From assembly GCA_041389495.1 (NCBI GenBank), contig JAWKRT010000001.1, forward strand, positions 1,922,001-1,986,000: 64,000 bases of DNA, given 5' to 3'. Origin of the DNA: Myxococcota bacterium. Lineage in GTDB: Bacteria; Myxococcota_A; UBA9160; UBA4427. Positions 43,169 to 51,932 of this stretch are shown here, one piece after another; within the stretch, counting starts at the first letter, position 1, and each line of letters opens with the position of its first letter. The notes under the pieces were generated by a model. That model was not told where the DNA came from. It worked only from the letters and a program-made list of their open reading frames with translations, and ran no database searches. The translations under genes were made by a program, and so were the position numbers.

Positions 43169-43815
43169 GCACGCTCGCCTTCATGCGCTGGCTCGAGGGC
43201 ACGCCCGCCCGCTACGACGCGGGCATGCGCGCCCTCACGTTCGGTCGCGTCGACGCGCTGCACGCTGCGGTGGCCGAGGCGGCCGCGCCCGCGCCGGGCG
43301 CGCGCGTGCTCGAGGTGGGATGCGGGACGGGCGCGGTCACCGAGCGGCTGCTGGCGCGGGGCGCCGTCGTCACCGCGCTCGACGCGAGCGCCGAGATGAT
43401 GGAGCGGGCGCGCGCGCGCGTCGGCGAGGGCGCGGGCGTCGAGTGGCTCGAGCGCACCGCGTCCGAGATCGACGCGCTCCCGCCCGGCGCGTACGACGCC
43501 GTCGTGTTCTCGCTCTCGCTGTCCGAGATGTCGCGCGACGAGCGCCGCTACGCGCTCGCGGCGGCGCGTGCGCGCCTCGCGCCCGGCGGGCGCGTCGTCG
43601 TCGCGGACGAGGTGCGCGCGCGCGGGCCGCTCCGCGCGCTCCAGCTCGTCGCGCGCGCGCCGCAGGCACTCGTCGCCTGGGTGCTCGTCGGCAGCGTGTC
43701 GCGCGTGCTCGGCGACCTGCGCGGCGAGATCGAGGCCGCGCGGCTCGTCGTGCGCGGCGAGCGCCGGTGGCTCGCCGACACGCTCGCGCTCTACTGCGCG
43801 GAGCCCGCGCCGTGA
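43165..43815 (+). CDS. Class I SAM methyltransferase next to the HgcAB-like gene (CpaM-like)
   Basis: 216 residues from GTG. Motif I VLEVGCGTGAVTERLL, VTALDASAEMMERARARV, VVFSLSLSEM and LAPGGRVVVADEV. The head LAFMRWLEGTPARYDAGMRALTFGRVD resembles, as I recall, corrinoid protein-associated methyltransferases (named CpaM in some databases) that co-occur with HgcA-like proteins; I cannot confirm this without a search. Both ends overlap neighbours by 4 bp, placing it firmly between tetR and the HgcAB-like fusion. It may methylate a partner, cofactor or metal adduct. Confidence 0.85.
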   Translation: MSTLAFMRWLEGTPARYDAGMRALTFGRVDALHAAVAEAAAPAPGARVLEVGCGTGAVTERLLARGAVVTALDASAEMMERARARVGEGAGVEWLERTASEIDALPPGAYDAVVFSLSLSEMSRDERRYALAAARARLAPGGRVVVADEVRARGPLRALQLVARAPQALVAWVLVGSVSRVLGDLRGEIEAARLVVRGERRWLADTLALYCAEPAP

Positions 43816-44930
43816 TCGCGTTCGCGAAGGACGTGCTGCAGACGGTCTTCCGCATGCTCCCGTGGCCGACCGAGCCCGGGCTGCGCGCGATCGGCAACCC
43901 GGGTCGGCGCAGCCCCGTGCTGCTCACCGCGAACTACGACCTCACCGTGCGCCGCGTCGAGCGCGCGCTCCGCGGGCTCGACGCGTGGCTGCTCGTGGCG
44001 CCGGCGAAGGGCATCAACGTGTGGTGCGCCGCGGCGGGCGGCCACCTGACGACGCACCAGGTCGTGAGCGCGCTGCGCACGTCGGGCATCGCCGAGCGCG
44101 TCGACCACCGCGAGCTCGTGCTGCCGCAGCTCGCGGCGACGGGCGTCGAGGGCCTCGACGTGCATCGCCGCGCGCACTGGCGCGTGCGCTTCGGGCCCGT
44201 GCGCGCGGAGGACCTGCCCGCCTACCTCGCCGCGGGCGGCGAGAAGACGGACGCGATGCGGCGCGTCGCGTTCGGGCCTCGCGACCGGCTCGAGATGGCG
44301 GTCGCGTGGGGCGCGCCGTCGGCGCTCGTCGTCGGGGGCGCCGCGCTCGCGCTGCGGCCCGCGTGGGCGCTGCCGCTGGCCGCGCTCTGTGCGGCGCTCT
44401 CCCTCGCGACCTTCACACTGCTCGATCGCATCCCCGCGCGCGCGCCGCTCGCGCTCGGCGCGGCGGCGACCGCCGTCGCGGTCGCGCTCGTGGCGGCGGC
44501 GGGCGGCGGAGCGGGCGCGCTCGCGGCCGCGCTCGCCGCGCCGCCGCTCCTCACCGCGCTCCTCACCTTCGACTACGCGGGCAGCACGCCGCTCGAGGGC
44601 GGGAGCCACTTCGACTCCCGCAGCTGGAAGATCGAGCTCGACACCGAACGCTGCGCCGGGATCTTCCGCTGCTGGGAAGTCTGTCCCGAGGCGTGCTTCG
44701 AGCGCGACGACGCGGCGCGCAAGGCCGTGCTCGCGCACGACGAGCGCTGCGTGCGCTGCGGCGCGTGCGTCGTGCAGTGCCCGAAGGACGCGCTCTACTT
44801 CATCGACGGCGAGGGCGACCGCATCGCGCCGGAGACGATCCGGCGCTTCAAGCTGAACCTGCTCGGCCGGCGCACCGTCGGCACGCCGGGCGGCGAGGGC
44901 GCCGAAGGAGACCGGCGCGCGCCGCACTGA
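43812..44930 (+). CDS. HgcA-HgcB-like fusion (corrinoid membrane protein plus ferredoxin)
   Basis: 372 residues from GTG. Residues 1-160 resemble the HgcA corrinoid domain: SPVLLTANYDLTVRRVERAL, then the cap-helix motif GINVWCAAAGG with Cys72 as likely lower cobalt ligand, and ELVLPQLAATGVEG and RFGPVRAEDLPAYL. Residues 165-255 make about four membrane helices, ending DYAGSTPLEGG like the HgcA C-terminus. Residues 275-335 are an HgcB-like ferredoxin: CVRCGACVVQCP is complete, but the first motif, CAGIFRCWEVCPEAC, lacks the second cysteine. HgcAB make methylmercury in anaerobes; fused forms are usually of unproven activity. The canonical GK after NVWCAA is changed here to AG. Confidence 0.82.
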   Translation: MIAFAKDVLQTVFRMLPWPTEPGLRAIGNPGRRSPVLLTANYDLTVRRVERALRGLDAWLLVAPAKGINVWCAAAGGHLTTHQVVSALRTSGIAERVDHRELVLPQLAATGVEGLDVHRRAHWRVRFGPVRAEDLPAYLAAGGEKTDAMRRVAFGPRDRLEMAVAWGAPSALVVGGAALALRPAWALPLAALCAALSLATFTLLDRIPARAPLALGAAATAVAVALVAAAGGGAGALAAALAAPPLLTALLTFDYAGSTPLEGGSHFDSRSWKIELDTERCAGIFRCWEVCPEACFERDDAARKAVLAHDERCVRCGACVVQCPKDALYFIDGEGDRIAPETIRRFKLNLLGRRTVGTPGGEGAEGDRRAPH

Positions 44931-44984
44931 GCGACGCGCGCCGGCGGGGTGGCGGCCGCGGCGCCGCGAAGGCGCCGCGGCTCG

Positions 44985-46418
44985 TTAGGCGCTCGGGCCC
45001 CAGCCGAGGACGGCCTTCACCTCGAGGAACTCCTCGAAGCCGAAGACGCCCCACTCGCGCCCGTTGCCCGACTGCTTGTAGCCGCCGAAGGGCGCGCCGA
45101 AGTCGGGCGTCGTGCCGTTGAGCGAGATCTGGCCGGCGCGGATGCGGCGCGCGATCGCGCGCGCGCGGTCGAGGCTCCCGGACTGCACGTAGCCGGCGAG
45201 GCCGTACGACGTCTCGTTCGCGATCGCGACCGCCTCCTCCTCGTCCCGGTACGGGAGGATCGACAGCACCGGCCCGAAGATCTCCTCGCGCGCGATGGTC
45301 ATGTCGTTGCGCACGTTCGCGAAGACGGTCGGGCGCACGTAGTAGCCGCGCGCGAGGCCGTCGGGGCGGCCGGGCCCGCCCGTGACGAGCGTCGCGCCCT
45401 CGTCGATGCCGGCCTGGATGAGGCGCTGGATCTTGTTCCACTGCGCCTCGCTCACGACCGGGCCGAGGCGCGTGCCCTCGGCGAACGGGTCGCCGACGAC
45501 GAGCGACTCGGCCGTCGCCTTCGCGATCGCGACCGCCTCGTCGTGGCGCGAGGCGGGCACCAGCATGCGCGTCGGCGAGTTGCACGACTGGCCGCTGTTC
45601 ATCACGCAGCTGAACGTGCCGCCGCCGATCGCGGCCGCGAAGTCGGCGTCGTCGAGCACGATGTTCGCCGACTTGCCGCCGAGCTCCTGCGTCACGCGCT
45701 TCACGGTCGGGGCGGCCGCGCGCGCGACCTCGATGCCCGCGCGCGTCGAGCCGGTGAACGAGACCATGTCGATCTCGGGGTGCGCGGAGATGGCGGCGCC
45801 GACCGTCGGGCCGTCGCCGTTCACGAGGTTGAAGACGCCGGCCGGGACGCCCGCGTCGTGCAGGATCTCGGCGATGATCGCGGCGTTGAGCGGCGCGACC
45901 TCCGTCGGCTTCAGCACCATCGTGCAGCCGGCGGCGAGCGCCGGCGCGACCTTGCACATGATCTGGTTGACGGGCCAGTTCCACGGCGTGATGAGCCCGC
46001 ACACGCCGACCGGCTCGCGCAGGATCATCGTCGTGCCGAGCGCCTCCTCGAACGCATAGCCGCGCAGCACCTCGATCGCCTTCGTGAGGTGCGCCATGCC
46101 GGTGCCGGCCTGCGCCGCCTTCGAGAGCCACGCCGGCGCGCCCATCTCGCGCGAGATCGTCTCGGCGAGCTCGTCGTAGCGCTTCTGGTAGGAGGCGACG
46201 ACGGCCTCGAGCAGCGCGATGCGCTCCTCGCGCGTCGTGCGCGCGAAGCCGTCGAAGGCCTTGCGCGCGGCCTGGGCCGCGGCGTCGACGTCCTTCGCGC
46301 TCCCGAGCGCGACCTTCGCGATGGGCTGCTCGGTCGAGGGATCGATCACGTCGAGCGTGCGCGCCTCGACCGGGTCGACCCAGCGTCCGTCGATGTAGAA
46401 CTGAAGTCGATCCTGCAC
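44985..46418 (-). CDS. NAD(P)-dependent aldehyde dehydrogenase
   Basis: 477 residues. GTG 46418 follows GAGGAGGAG and is preferred over the longer frame. Motifs: LREPVGVCGLITPWNWPVNQ, the catalytic Glu in QELGGKSANIVLDD, catalytic Cys in NSGQSCNSPTRM, and EEIFGPVLSILPY. It oxidises an aldehyde, probably a short- or medium-chain or hydroxylated one from the surrounding catabolic genes. It converges on the HgcAB-like gene with 54 bp between the stops. Confidence 0.95.
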   Translation of the reverse strand: MQDRLQFYIDGRWVDPVEARTLDVIDPSTEQPIAKVALGSAKDVDAAAQAARKAFDGFARTTREERIALLEAVVASYQKRYDELAETISREMGAPAWLSKAAQAGTGMAHLTKAIEVLRGYAFEEALGTTMILREPVGVCGLITPWNWPVNQIMCKVAPALAAGCTMVLKPTEVAPLNAAIIAEILHDAGVPAGVFNLVNGDGPTVGAAISAHPEIDMVSFTGSTRAGIEVARAAAPTVKRVTQELGGKSANIVLDDADFAAAIGGGTFSCVMNSGQSCNSPTRMLVPASRHDEAVAIAKATAESLVVGDPFAEGTRLGPVVSEAQWNKIQRLIQAGIDEGATLVTGGPGRPDGLARGYYVRPTVFANVRNDMTIAREEIFGPVLSILPYRDEEEAVAIANETSYGLAGYVQSGSLDRARAIARRIRAGQISLNGTTPDFGAPFGGYKQSGNGREWGVFGFEEFLEVKAVLGWGPSA

Positions 46419-46516
46419 GGGGCTCCTCCTCGATGGATGGGCGGGATGGCGGGGCACCCGATCCTAGTCGCTCGCCGCACGCGCGCACAACGCGCCCGGC
46501 GCGAGGCCACGCGTGC

Positions 46517-46550
46517 GCGTCTGGGGCGGCGCGTCTGGGGCGGCGCGTCT
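46517..46550. repeat. 14-bp tandem repeat, 2.4 copies
   Basis: GCGTCTGGGGCGGC occurs twice with a six-base start of a third copy, in the gap between the aldehyde dehydrogenase and the membrane protein gene. Confidence 0.8.
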
Positions 46551-46663
46551 CGCGGGCGCGGCGTGCGGGCGCACCTCCCTGCGCGGCCCGCGCGCGGCGA
46601 CGCGCGCAGCGCGACCTCGCGCTGCGCGCTCGCTGGCGCGCTTCCTGCACTCCGCGCGCGGGC

Positions 46664-47356
46664 ATGCAGCACGAACCGCCGTCGGTCACCGGGCGCGCGT
46701 GCGTCGCCGGGCTCTCGCCGAGCTTCCGCGGCGTCGCCGTCGGGGCCACCTGGGTGCAGGGTCCGCTCCTCGCCTACCTCGTGGCGGCGGACGCGCCGCT
46801 CGCCGTCGCGCTCGTCGCGGCCGCGACGCTCGCGGCGGGGCTCGTCGCGCGCGCGCTCGCGGCGCCGGGCGGCTACGCCGGCCTCTGCACGGTCGCGATG
46901 CTCGCGCTCGGCAACCTCGGCATGCTGCTCGGCTGGATGGCCGACTTCGGCTTCGGCCCGCTCGTGCGCGAGGGCCTCTGCCTGTGCGGCTGCGCCGACT
47001 CGGTCGTCGGGCGCGGGCTCGTGGCGGGGGCGCGCTGGATGCACGCGGGCATGCTCGCGGCGTGCATCCCCGCGCTCGTCGCCGTGCGGCCCGCGCGCGC
47101 GCACCTCGAGGCATCGCCGTCGGCGCGGGCGCGCTGGGCCGCGCACGTCGCGCTCTGCCCGGTCGGCATGCTGGCCGGCATGCTCGGCGCGGCCGGGCTG
47201 CTCGCTTCGGCGCCGGTCGCCGACCCGGCGCTGCGCGTCGTCGCGAGCTTCGCGGCGATGGGCGTCGGCATGGCCGCCGGGATGCTCGCGACGTGTCGCG
47301 CGCTCGACGCGCTCGAGCTGCGCGCGTCGCGCCCGGCGGCCGCGCTCGGGCGCTAG
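46664..47356 (+). CDS. Polytopic membrane protein rich in Met and Cys, function unknown
   Basis: 230 residues. About six hydrophobic helices: GPLLAYLVAADAPLAVALVA, LCTVAMLALGNLGMLLGWM, HAGMLAACIPALVAV, VALCPVGMLAGMLGAAGLL and AAMGVGMAAGMLA among them. Cysteines and methionines concentrate at helix ends (EGLCLCGCADS, RWMHAGM, MLATC). That pattern suggests metal handling, but I recognise no family. The ATG at 46664 is not preceded by a strong ribosome site, and the frame extends to 46433, so the start is uncertain. Confidence 0.6.
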   Translation: MQHEPPSVTGRACVAGLSPSFRGVAVGATWVQGPLLAYLVAADAPLAVALVAAATLAAGLVARALAAPGGYAGLCTVAMLALGNLGMLLGWMADFGFGPLVREGLCLCGCADSVVGRGLVAGARWMHAGMLAACIPALVAVRPARAHLEASPSARARWAAHVALCPVGMLAGMLGAAGLLASAPVADPALRVVASFAAMGVGMAAGMLATCRALDALELRASRPAAALGR

Positions 47357-47366
47357 GCGCTGGCCG

Positions 47367-48215
47367 CTAGGCCGGCTTCACGTCGAGGTCGCTCGCGTCG
47401 TGGCGCTCGCCGACCGGGTGCTCGCCCCAGGGCCGGTTCACGCGGCGCCCGCGCTCGACGGCCGGGCGCTTCGCGACCTGGTCGGTCCAGCGCTGCACGT
47501 TCGTGTACGAGTCCACCTGCAGGAACTCGCCCGCCTCGTAGACCTGTCCCTTCGCGAGCGCGCCGTACCAGGGCCAGATCGCCATGTCGGCGATCGTGTA
47601 GTCGTCGCCCGCGACGTACTCGCTCTCGGCGAGCCGCCGGTCGAGCACGTCGAGCTGGCGCTTCGCCTCCATCGCGAAGCGGTCGATCGCGTACTCGATC
47701 TTCGTCGGCGCATAGGCGTAGAAGTGGCCGAAGCCGCCGCCGAGGTAGGGCGTCGAGCCCATCTGCCAGAAGAGCCACGACAGGCACTCGGCGCGCCGCG
47801 CGGCGTCGCGCGGCAGGAACGCGCCGAACTTCTCGGCGAGGTAGAGCAGGATCGCGCCGGATTCGAAGACGCGGATGGGCTGCGGCCCGCTGCGGTCGAG
47901 GAGGGCGGGGATCTTCGAGTTCGGGTTGACCGCGACGAAGCCGCTCCCGAACTGGTCGCCCTCGCCGATGTTGATGAGCCACGCGTCGTACTCGGCGCCG
48001 GCGTGACCCGCCGCGAGCAGCTCCTCGAGCAGCACCGTCACCTTCACGCCGTTCGGCGTGCCGAGCGAGTAGAGCTGGAGCGGGTGCTTCCCGACGGGCA
48101 GCTCCTTCTCGTGCGTCGGCCCGGCGATCGGCCGGTTGATCTTCGCGAAGCGGCCGCCGCTCTCCTTGTCCCAGGTCCAGATGCGCGGCGGCGTGTACTC
48201 GGGGGCGTCGGCCAT
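47367..48215 (-). CDS. YghU-like nu-class glutathione transferase
   Basis: 282 residues. The N-terminal leader (YTPPRIWTWDKESGGRFAKI) followed by LQLYSLGTPNGVKVTVLLEE and the region around FVAVNPNSKIPALLDRSG, FESGAILLYLAEKF, and AYAPTKIEYAIDRF matches E. coli YghU. These nu-class enzymes have disulfide-bond oxidoreductase and peroxide-reducing activity with two glutathiones. GAAGGAG precedes the ATG. Length equals the family's usual 280-290. Confidence 0.93.
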   Translation of the reverse strand: MADAPEYTPPRIWTWDKESGGRFAKINRPIAGPTHEKELPVGKHPLQLYSLGTPNGVKVTVLLEELLAAGHAGAEYDAWLINIGEGDQFGSGFVAVNPNSKIPALLDRSGPQPIRVFESGAILLYLAEKFGAFLPRDAARRAECLSWLFWQMGSTPYLGGGFGHFYAYAPTKIEYAIDRFAMEAKRQLDVLDRRLAESEYVAGDDYTIADMAIWPWYGALAKGQVYEAGEFLQVDSYTNVQRWTDQVAKRPAVERGRRVNRPWGEHPVGERHDASDLDVKPA

Positions 48216-48418
48216 GCGGTGTCTCCTTCGGTGCGCGGTGCGCGGGCGCTGCGGGCGAGCGCGTAGCTTGGCGGGAACGCCGCCCGAACGCACGCGCGAT
48301 CGGGCGCGGAGGCGGTGCGCGAGGCGGGGCGTGCCGCGCGCGCCGCGGGCTCGGATGCCGGCCGCGGCCCGCGGTGGCGGCGGTGCGGGCGGGCTCGCCG
48401 GCAGGCTCGCGGGTGCGG

Positions 48419-49030
48419 TCAGGCGGCGGCGGCGCGCGACCAGGCCGGCCGCGCCGTCGCGCGCGCGAGGAAGGCGCGCACGCGCGGCGTCGCGGCGGTC
48501 ACGTACCCGAGGTGCGCCGCGATGCCGAGCCCGAAGGCGAGCATGATGTCCGCCGCGCCGAATGCGTCGCCGCCGATCCACGGCCGGTCGCCGAGCCCGC
48601 GCTCGACGACGTCGACGAGCGACGGCGCGATCGCGCGGCCGCGGTCGACGAGCGCGGGAATGCGGCGCTCTTCCGGCATCGGCCCCGAATGCGCGGCGAT
48701 CTCGCCCATGATCACGGTGAGCGGGTTCTCGCCGTACTCCATCCACTGGATCGCGAGCGCGCCCTCGCGCGTGTCGCGCGGCGGGATCAGCGCGCCGCCG
48801 CCGTACCTCGAATCGAGGTACTGCAGGATCGCGCTCGTCTCCCACAGCGCGAAGCCGTCGTCCTCGATCGCAGGCACCTTGCCGAGCGGGTGGATCGCGA
48901 GATAGGCGGGTCGCTTCATCGCGTCGCTGAACATCTCGACGCGCTCGAGCCGGTAGTCGAGCCCGAGCTCCTCGCAGAGCCAGACGACGCGCATCGAGCG
49001 CGACTGCGGGGAGTGGTGGATCGTGATCAC
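48419..49030 (-). CDS. Glutathione S-transferase family protein
   Basis: 203 residues. GTG 49030 after GAGAGGGG gives a proper N-terminus, VITIHHSPQSRSMRVVWLCE (the longer frame to 49105 is less likely). Thioredoxin-fold motif GKVPAIEDDGFALWETSAIL supplies the cis-Pro and glutathione-binding E-S/T-S site. The all-helical C-terminal domain follows (RPWIGGDAFGAADIMLAFGL). Conjugation or isomerisation role; substrate unknown. It lies 204 bp upstream of the YghU-like gene in the same direction. Confidence 0.93.
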   Translation of the reverse strand: MITIHHSPQSRSMRVVWLCEELGLDYRLERVEMFSDAMKRPAYLAIHPLGKVPAIEDDGFALWETSAILQYLDSRYGGGALIPPRDTREGALAIQWMEYGENPLTVIMGEIAAHSGPMPEERRIPALVDRGRAIAPSLVDVVERGLGDRPWIGGDAFGAADIMLAFGLGIAAHLGYVTAATPRVRAFLARATARPAWSRAAAA

Positions 49031-49243
49031 GCGTTCCCCTCTCGGCGCGGAGCGAAGCGGTGTGCACGGGCGGGCATGGGCCTTCGCGCACTGCGCCGCC
49101 GGCATCCTGGCCGACCGATGCGGGCCGGATCAACCGCGACGCGACGGACGCCCTCCCGAACCCGTCCCGCCTACCAGCCTGGTAATCGCGTTGGCCGCGC
49201 CGCGCGGTCAGGCTCGGGTCCCCTGCGACGAAGGAGGCGAGCG

Positions 49244-51079
49244 ATGATCGAAGATGCGCGCACGAGCGAGGCCGAAGCCGACCGCACCACCACGATCCCG
49301 ACCGGAGGCGCACCCACCGCGGCCGCGACGCGCGGCGACGAGCCGCGCGAGGGGGCGCCTCTGTCGCGTCGGCGTTTTCTCGCGTCGACGGCGGCGTGCG
49401 CCGCCGCCGCCGTCTGGACACCGGTCTTCCGCGTGCGAGCGGCGAATGCCGGGTCGGGATGCGCCGTCCCGCCGGGCTTCCCGTCGGGCATCCCGCTCTA
49501 TCAGCAGGCCTTCGAGAACTGGAGCGGCGAGATCGCGATCGACGATCTCTGGACGTGCGAGCCCTCGACACCCGCGCAAGTGGCGCAGCTCGCGAACTGG
49601 GCCGCGAGCCAGGGCTTCACGTTGCGCGCGCGCGGCTTCATGCACAACTGGTCGCCCATCCACGTCACGAGCGACACCACGTGCAACACGCGCGTCGTGC
49701 TGCTCGACATGACGTCGCACTTCGCGTCGATGTCCGTCTCGTCGACGTCGCCGCCGACGGTGACGGTCCAGGCCGGTGCCTCGATGGAGAGCCTGCTCGC
49801 GTTCCTCGAGGGCCGCGGCTACGGCATCACGTCCTGTCCGGCTCCGGGCGATCTCACGGTCGGCGGCGTCCTCGCGATCGACGGGCACGGAACGGCGGTG
49901 CCCGCGAACGGCGAGTCGCGCAAGACGGGCCAGACGTACGGGTCGTTCAGCAACCGCGTGCTCTCGCTGCGCGCGGTCGTGTGGGATGGCGCGGCGAGCC
50001 AGTACGTCGTTCGCAACGTCGATCGCGGGAGTCCCGACGCGCGCGCGCTGCTCGCATCGCTCGGCCGCACGATCGTCACGGAGGTGACGCTCCAGGTCGA
50101 AGCGAACCACAACCTCCGCTGCCAGAGCTGGATCGACATCCCGGCGAGCGAGATGTTCGCGCCGCAGGGCTCGGGAGGGCGGACGTTCGCGAGCTACGTC
50201 GCGTCGTCGGGACGCGTCGAGGCGATCTGGTTCCCGTTCACGCAGAAGCCCTGGCTCAAGGTGTGGACCGTCAGGAAGACGAAGCCCCTGTTCTCGAAGA
50301 AGGTCACCGCTCCCTACAACTATCCGTTCTCCGACAACATCACGAGTGACGCGTCTGCGCTCCTGGAGCAGATCCTGACGGGGAGCCCGTGGCTGACTCC
50401 CGCGTTCGGTCAGCTCAACTACGACATCGTCGCGAGCGGCATCGTGCTCACGTGGGGCTTCGACCTGTGGGGCGCGTCGAAGAACCTGCTGCTGTACATC
50501 AAGCCGACGACGCTGCGTGTCAATGCGAACGGCTACGCGATCCTGACACGGCGCGCGGACATCCAACGCGTGGTGCACGAGTTCGTGCAGCGATACCAGC
50601 AGCAGCTCTCGTCCTACATGGCGCAGGGCAAGTACCCGATCAACGGGCCGATGGAGATCCGCGTCACCGGGCTCGACGAGCCCGGCGAGGTCCAGCACGC
50701 GAGCCCGCAGCCGCCGGCGCTGTCGGCGCTCGTCGAGCGCACCGACCACCCCGAGTGGGACGTCGCGGTGTGGCTCGACCTGTTGACCGTGCCCGGGACG
50801 CCCGACGCGGGCGCCTTCTACGCCGAGCTCGAGGCGTGGATGTACCAGAACTACTCGGGGAACTACGCGGCGGTGCGCGTCGAGTGGTCGAAGGGGTGGG
50901 GCTACACGAGCGCGGGCCCGTGGACCAGCGCCGCCATGATCGACGACATCGTGCCGGAGTCGCTGCGCATCGGCCGGCCGCCGGGGCAGGACTGGGACGA
51001 TGCCATCACGCGGCTCGACGCGCTCGACCCGCATCGCGTGTTCACGAACGCGTTCCTCGACGACCTCGCCAAACGCTAG
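49244..51079 (+). CDS. Tat-exported class II cholesterol oxidase-type FAD enzyme
   Basis: 611 residues, AAGGAGG before the ATG. Tat signal LSRRRFLASTAACAAAAVW at residue 40. The mature protein starts PPGFPSGIPLYQQAFENWSG, then the VAO-type FAD domain with RARGFMHNWSPIHV; His134 is the probable covalent flavin site. GDLTVGGVLAIDGHGTAVP is the second FAD loop. The C-terminal half fits the cholesterol-oxidase substrate-binding domain (WDVAVWLDLLTVPGTPDAGA). It resembles Brevibacterium sterolicum BCO2, which oxidises and isomerises cholesterol to cholest-4-en-3-one with oxygen. Confidence 0.88.
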   Translation: MIEDARTSEAEADRTTTIPTGGAPTAAATRGDEPREGAPLSRRRFLASTAACAAAAVWTPVFRVRAANAGSGCAVPPGFPSGIPLYQQAFENWSGEIAIDDLWTCEPSTPAQVAQLANWAASQGFTLRARGFMHNWSPIHVTSDTTCNTRVVLLDMTSHFASMSVSSTSPPTVTVQAGASMESLLAFLEGRGYGITSCPAPGDLTVGGVLAIDGHGTAVPANGESRKTGQTYGSFSNRVLSLRAVVWDGAASQYVVRNVDRGSPDARALLASLGRTIVTEVTLQVEANHNLRCQSWIDIPASEMFAPQGSGGRTFASYVASSGRVEAIWFPFTQKPWLKVWTVRKTKPLFSKKVTAPYNYPFSDNITSDASALLEQILTGSPWLTPAFGQLNYDIVASGIVLTWGFDLWGASKNLLLYIKPTTLRVNANGYAILTRRADIQRVVHEFVQRYQQQLSSYMAQGKYPINGPMEIRVTGLDEPGEVQHASPQPPALSALVERTDHPEWDVAVWLDLLTVPGTPDAGAFYAELEAWMYQNYSGNYAAVRVEWSKGWGYTSAGPWTSAAMIDDIVPESLRIGRPPGQDWDDAITRLDALDPHRVFTNAFLDDLAKR

Positions 51080-51083
51080 GCCT

Positions 51084-51115
51084 GGGCCGCCGGCGCGCTG
51101 GGCCGCCGGCGCGCT
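51084..51115. repeat. 16-bp perfect tandem duplication between convergent genes
   Basis: GGGCCGCCGGCGCGCT occurs twice in direct succession. The second copy runs into the stop codon of the convergent regulator gene. It contains GC-rich self-complementary segments, but no clear terminator hairpin with T-run. Confidence 0.85.
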
Positions 51116-51932
51116 AGGCCGAGGAGGCGCGCGCCCGCTCGTCGTCGATCCGATCGCGGAAGTACGCGAACGCGGAGGTCTCCGTCGCGTCGCTCGCGAC
51201 TCCGAGCGTGAGCGCGTAGCCCGACCACGCACCGGCGAACGGCATCACGACGAGGTCGAGCTCGAACTCGTGTCCATCGTCGCGCACCTGGAGTCGGGGC
51301 TCCCAGGACGTCGCCGCGGTCGCGAGCACGCCGTCCCCCCGCTGTCCGAGCGTCGCGAGCATCTCCGAGGTGTGGATCGTCGTGTCCGGGTCGGGCTCGC
51401 TCGAGTAGATGCCGACGGTGATGTCGAGGACGACCGACTCCCAGTTGGCCACGACGCGCGGCAGGCGCGCGGCGTCCGAGACGAGCAGGGGGATCTCGTA
51501 GGCGCGCGAGCCGTCGCCGCCCGCGAGGCGATCGCAGCGCCGCAGCAGTGCGTCGCACGAGCGATTCAGCGTCGCGATGCTCCAGTCGGGCGCGGTCAGG
51601 AGCGCGGGCAACGGGTCGTGGGCGGCGAGCAGGTGGCCCATGCGCGCGAGCCGCTGGCAGCCGTCCGCGGGAGCGATCCGCGGCTCGCCCCAGTCGGCCG
51701 AGAGACCTGCGAGGATCAGCATGCGCCGCGTTTCGACCCCGGGCAGGCCGAGCACCGTGCACAGCGAGACGACCGTCTCCCGGCTCGGACCACAGCGTCC
51801 CGTCTCGAGGAAGCTCAGGTGGCGCGGCGAGATGCCGGATTCGATCGAGAGGTCGAGCTGCGAGAAGCCCCGCGCCCGGCGCCACGCGCGGAGCCGCAGG
51901 CCGAACGCCGAGTCGGACTCGCGCTCGCTCAT
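51114..51932 (-). CDS. XRE/MmyB-type transcriptional regulator
   Basis: 272 residues. HTH: RLRAWRRARGFSQLDLSIES and GISPRHLSFLETGRCGPSRE at residues 10-50. The remainder is the MmyB-like ligand-binding domain (LLTAPDWSIATLNRSCDALL, HTSEMLATLGQRGDGVLATA), a fatty-acid binding PAS-like fold. It converges on the cholesterol oxidase gene with 34 bp between the stops and might respond to the lipid substrate; inferred from proximity only. Confidence 0.9.
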   Translation of the reverse strand: MSERESDSAFGLRLRAWRRARGFSQLDLSIESGISPRHLSFLETGRCGPSRETVVSLCTVLGLPGVETRRMLILAGLSADWGEPRIAPADGCQRLARMGHLLAAHDPLPALLTAPDWSIATLNRSCDALLRRCDRLAGGDGSRAYEIPLLVSDAARLPRVVANWESVVLDITVGIYSSEPDPDTTIHTSEMLATLGQRGDGVLATAATSWEPRLQVRDDGHEFELDLVVMPFAGAWSGYALTLGVASDATETSAFAYFRDRIDDERARASSA

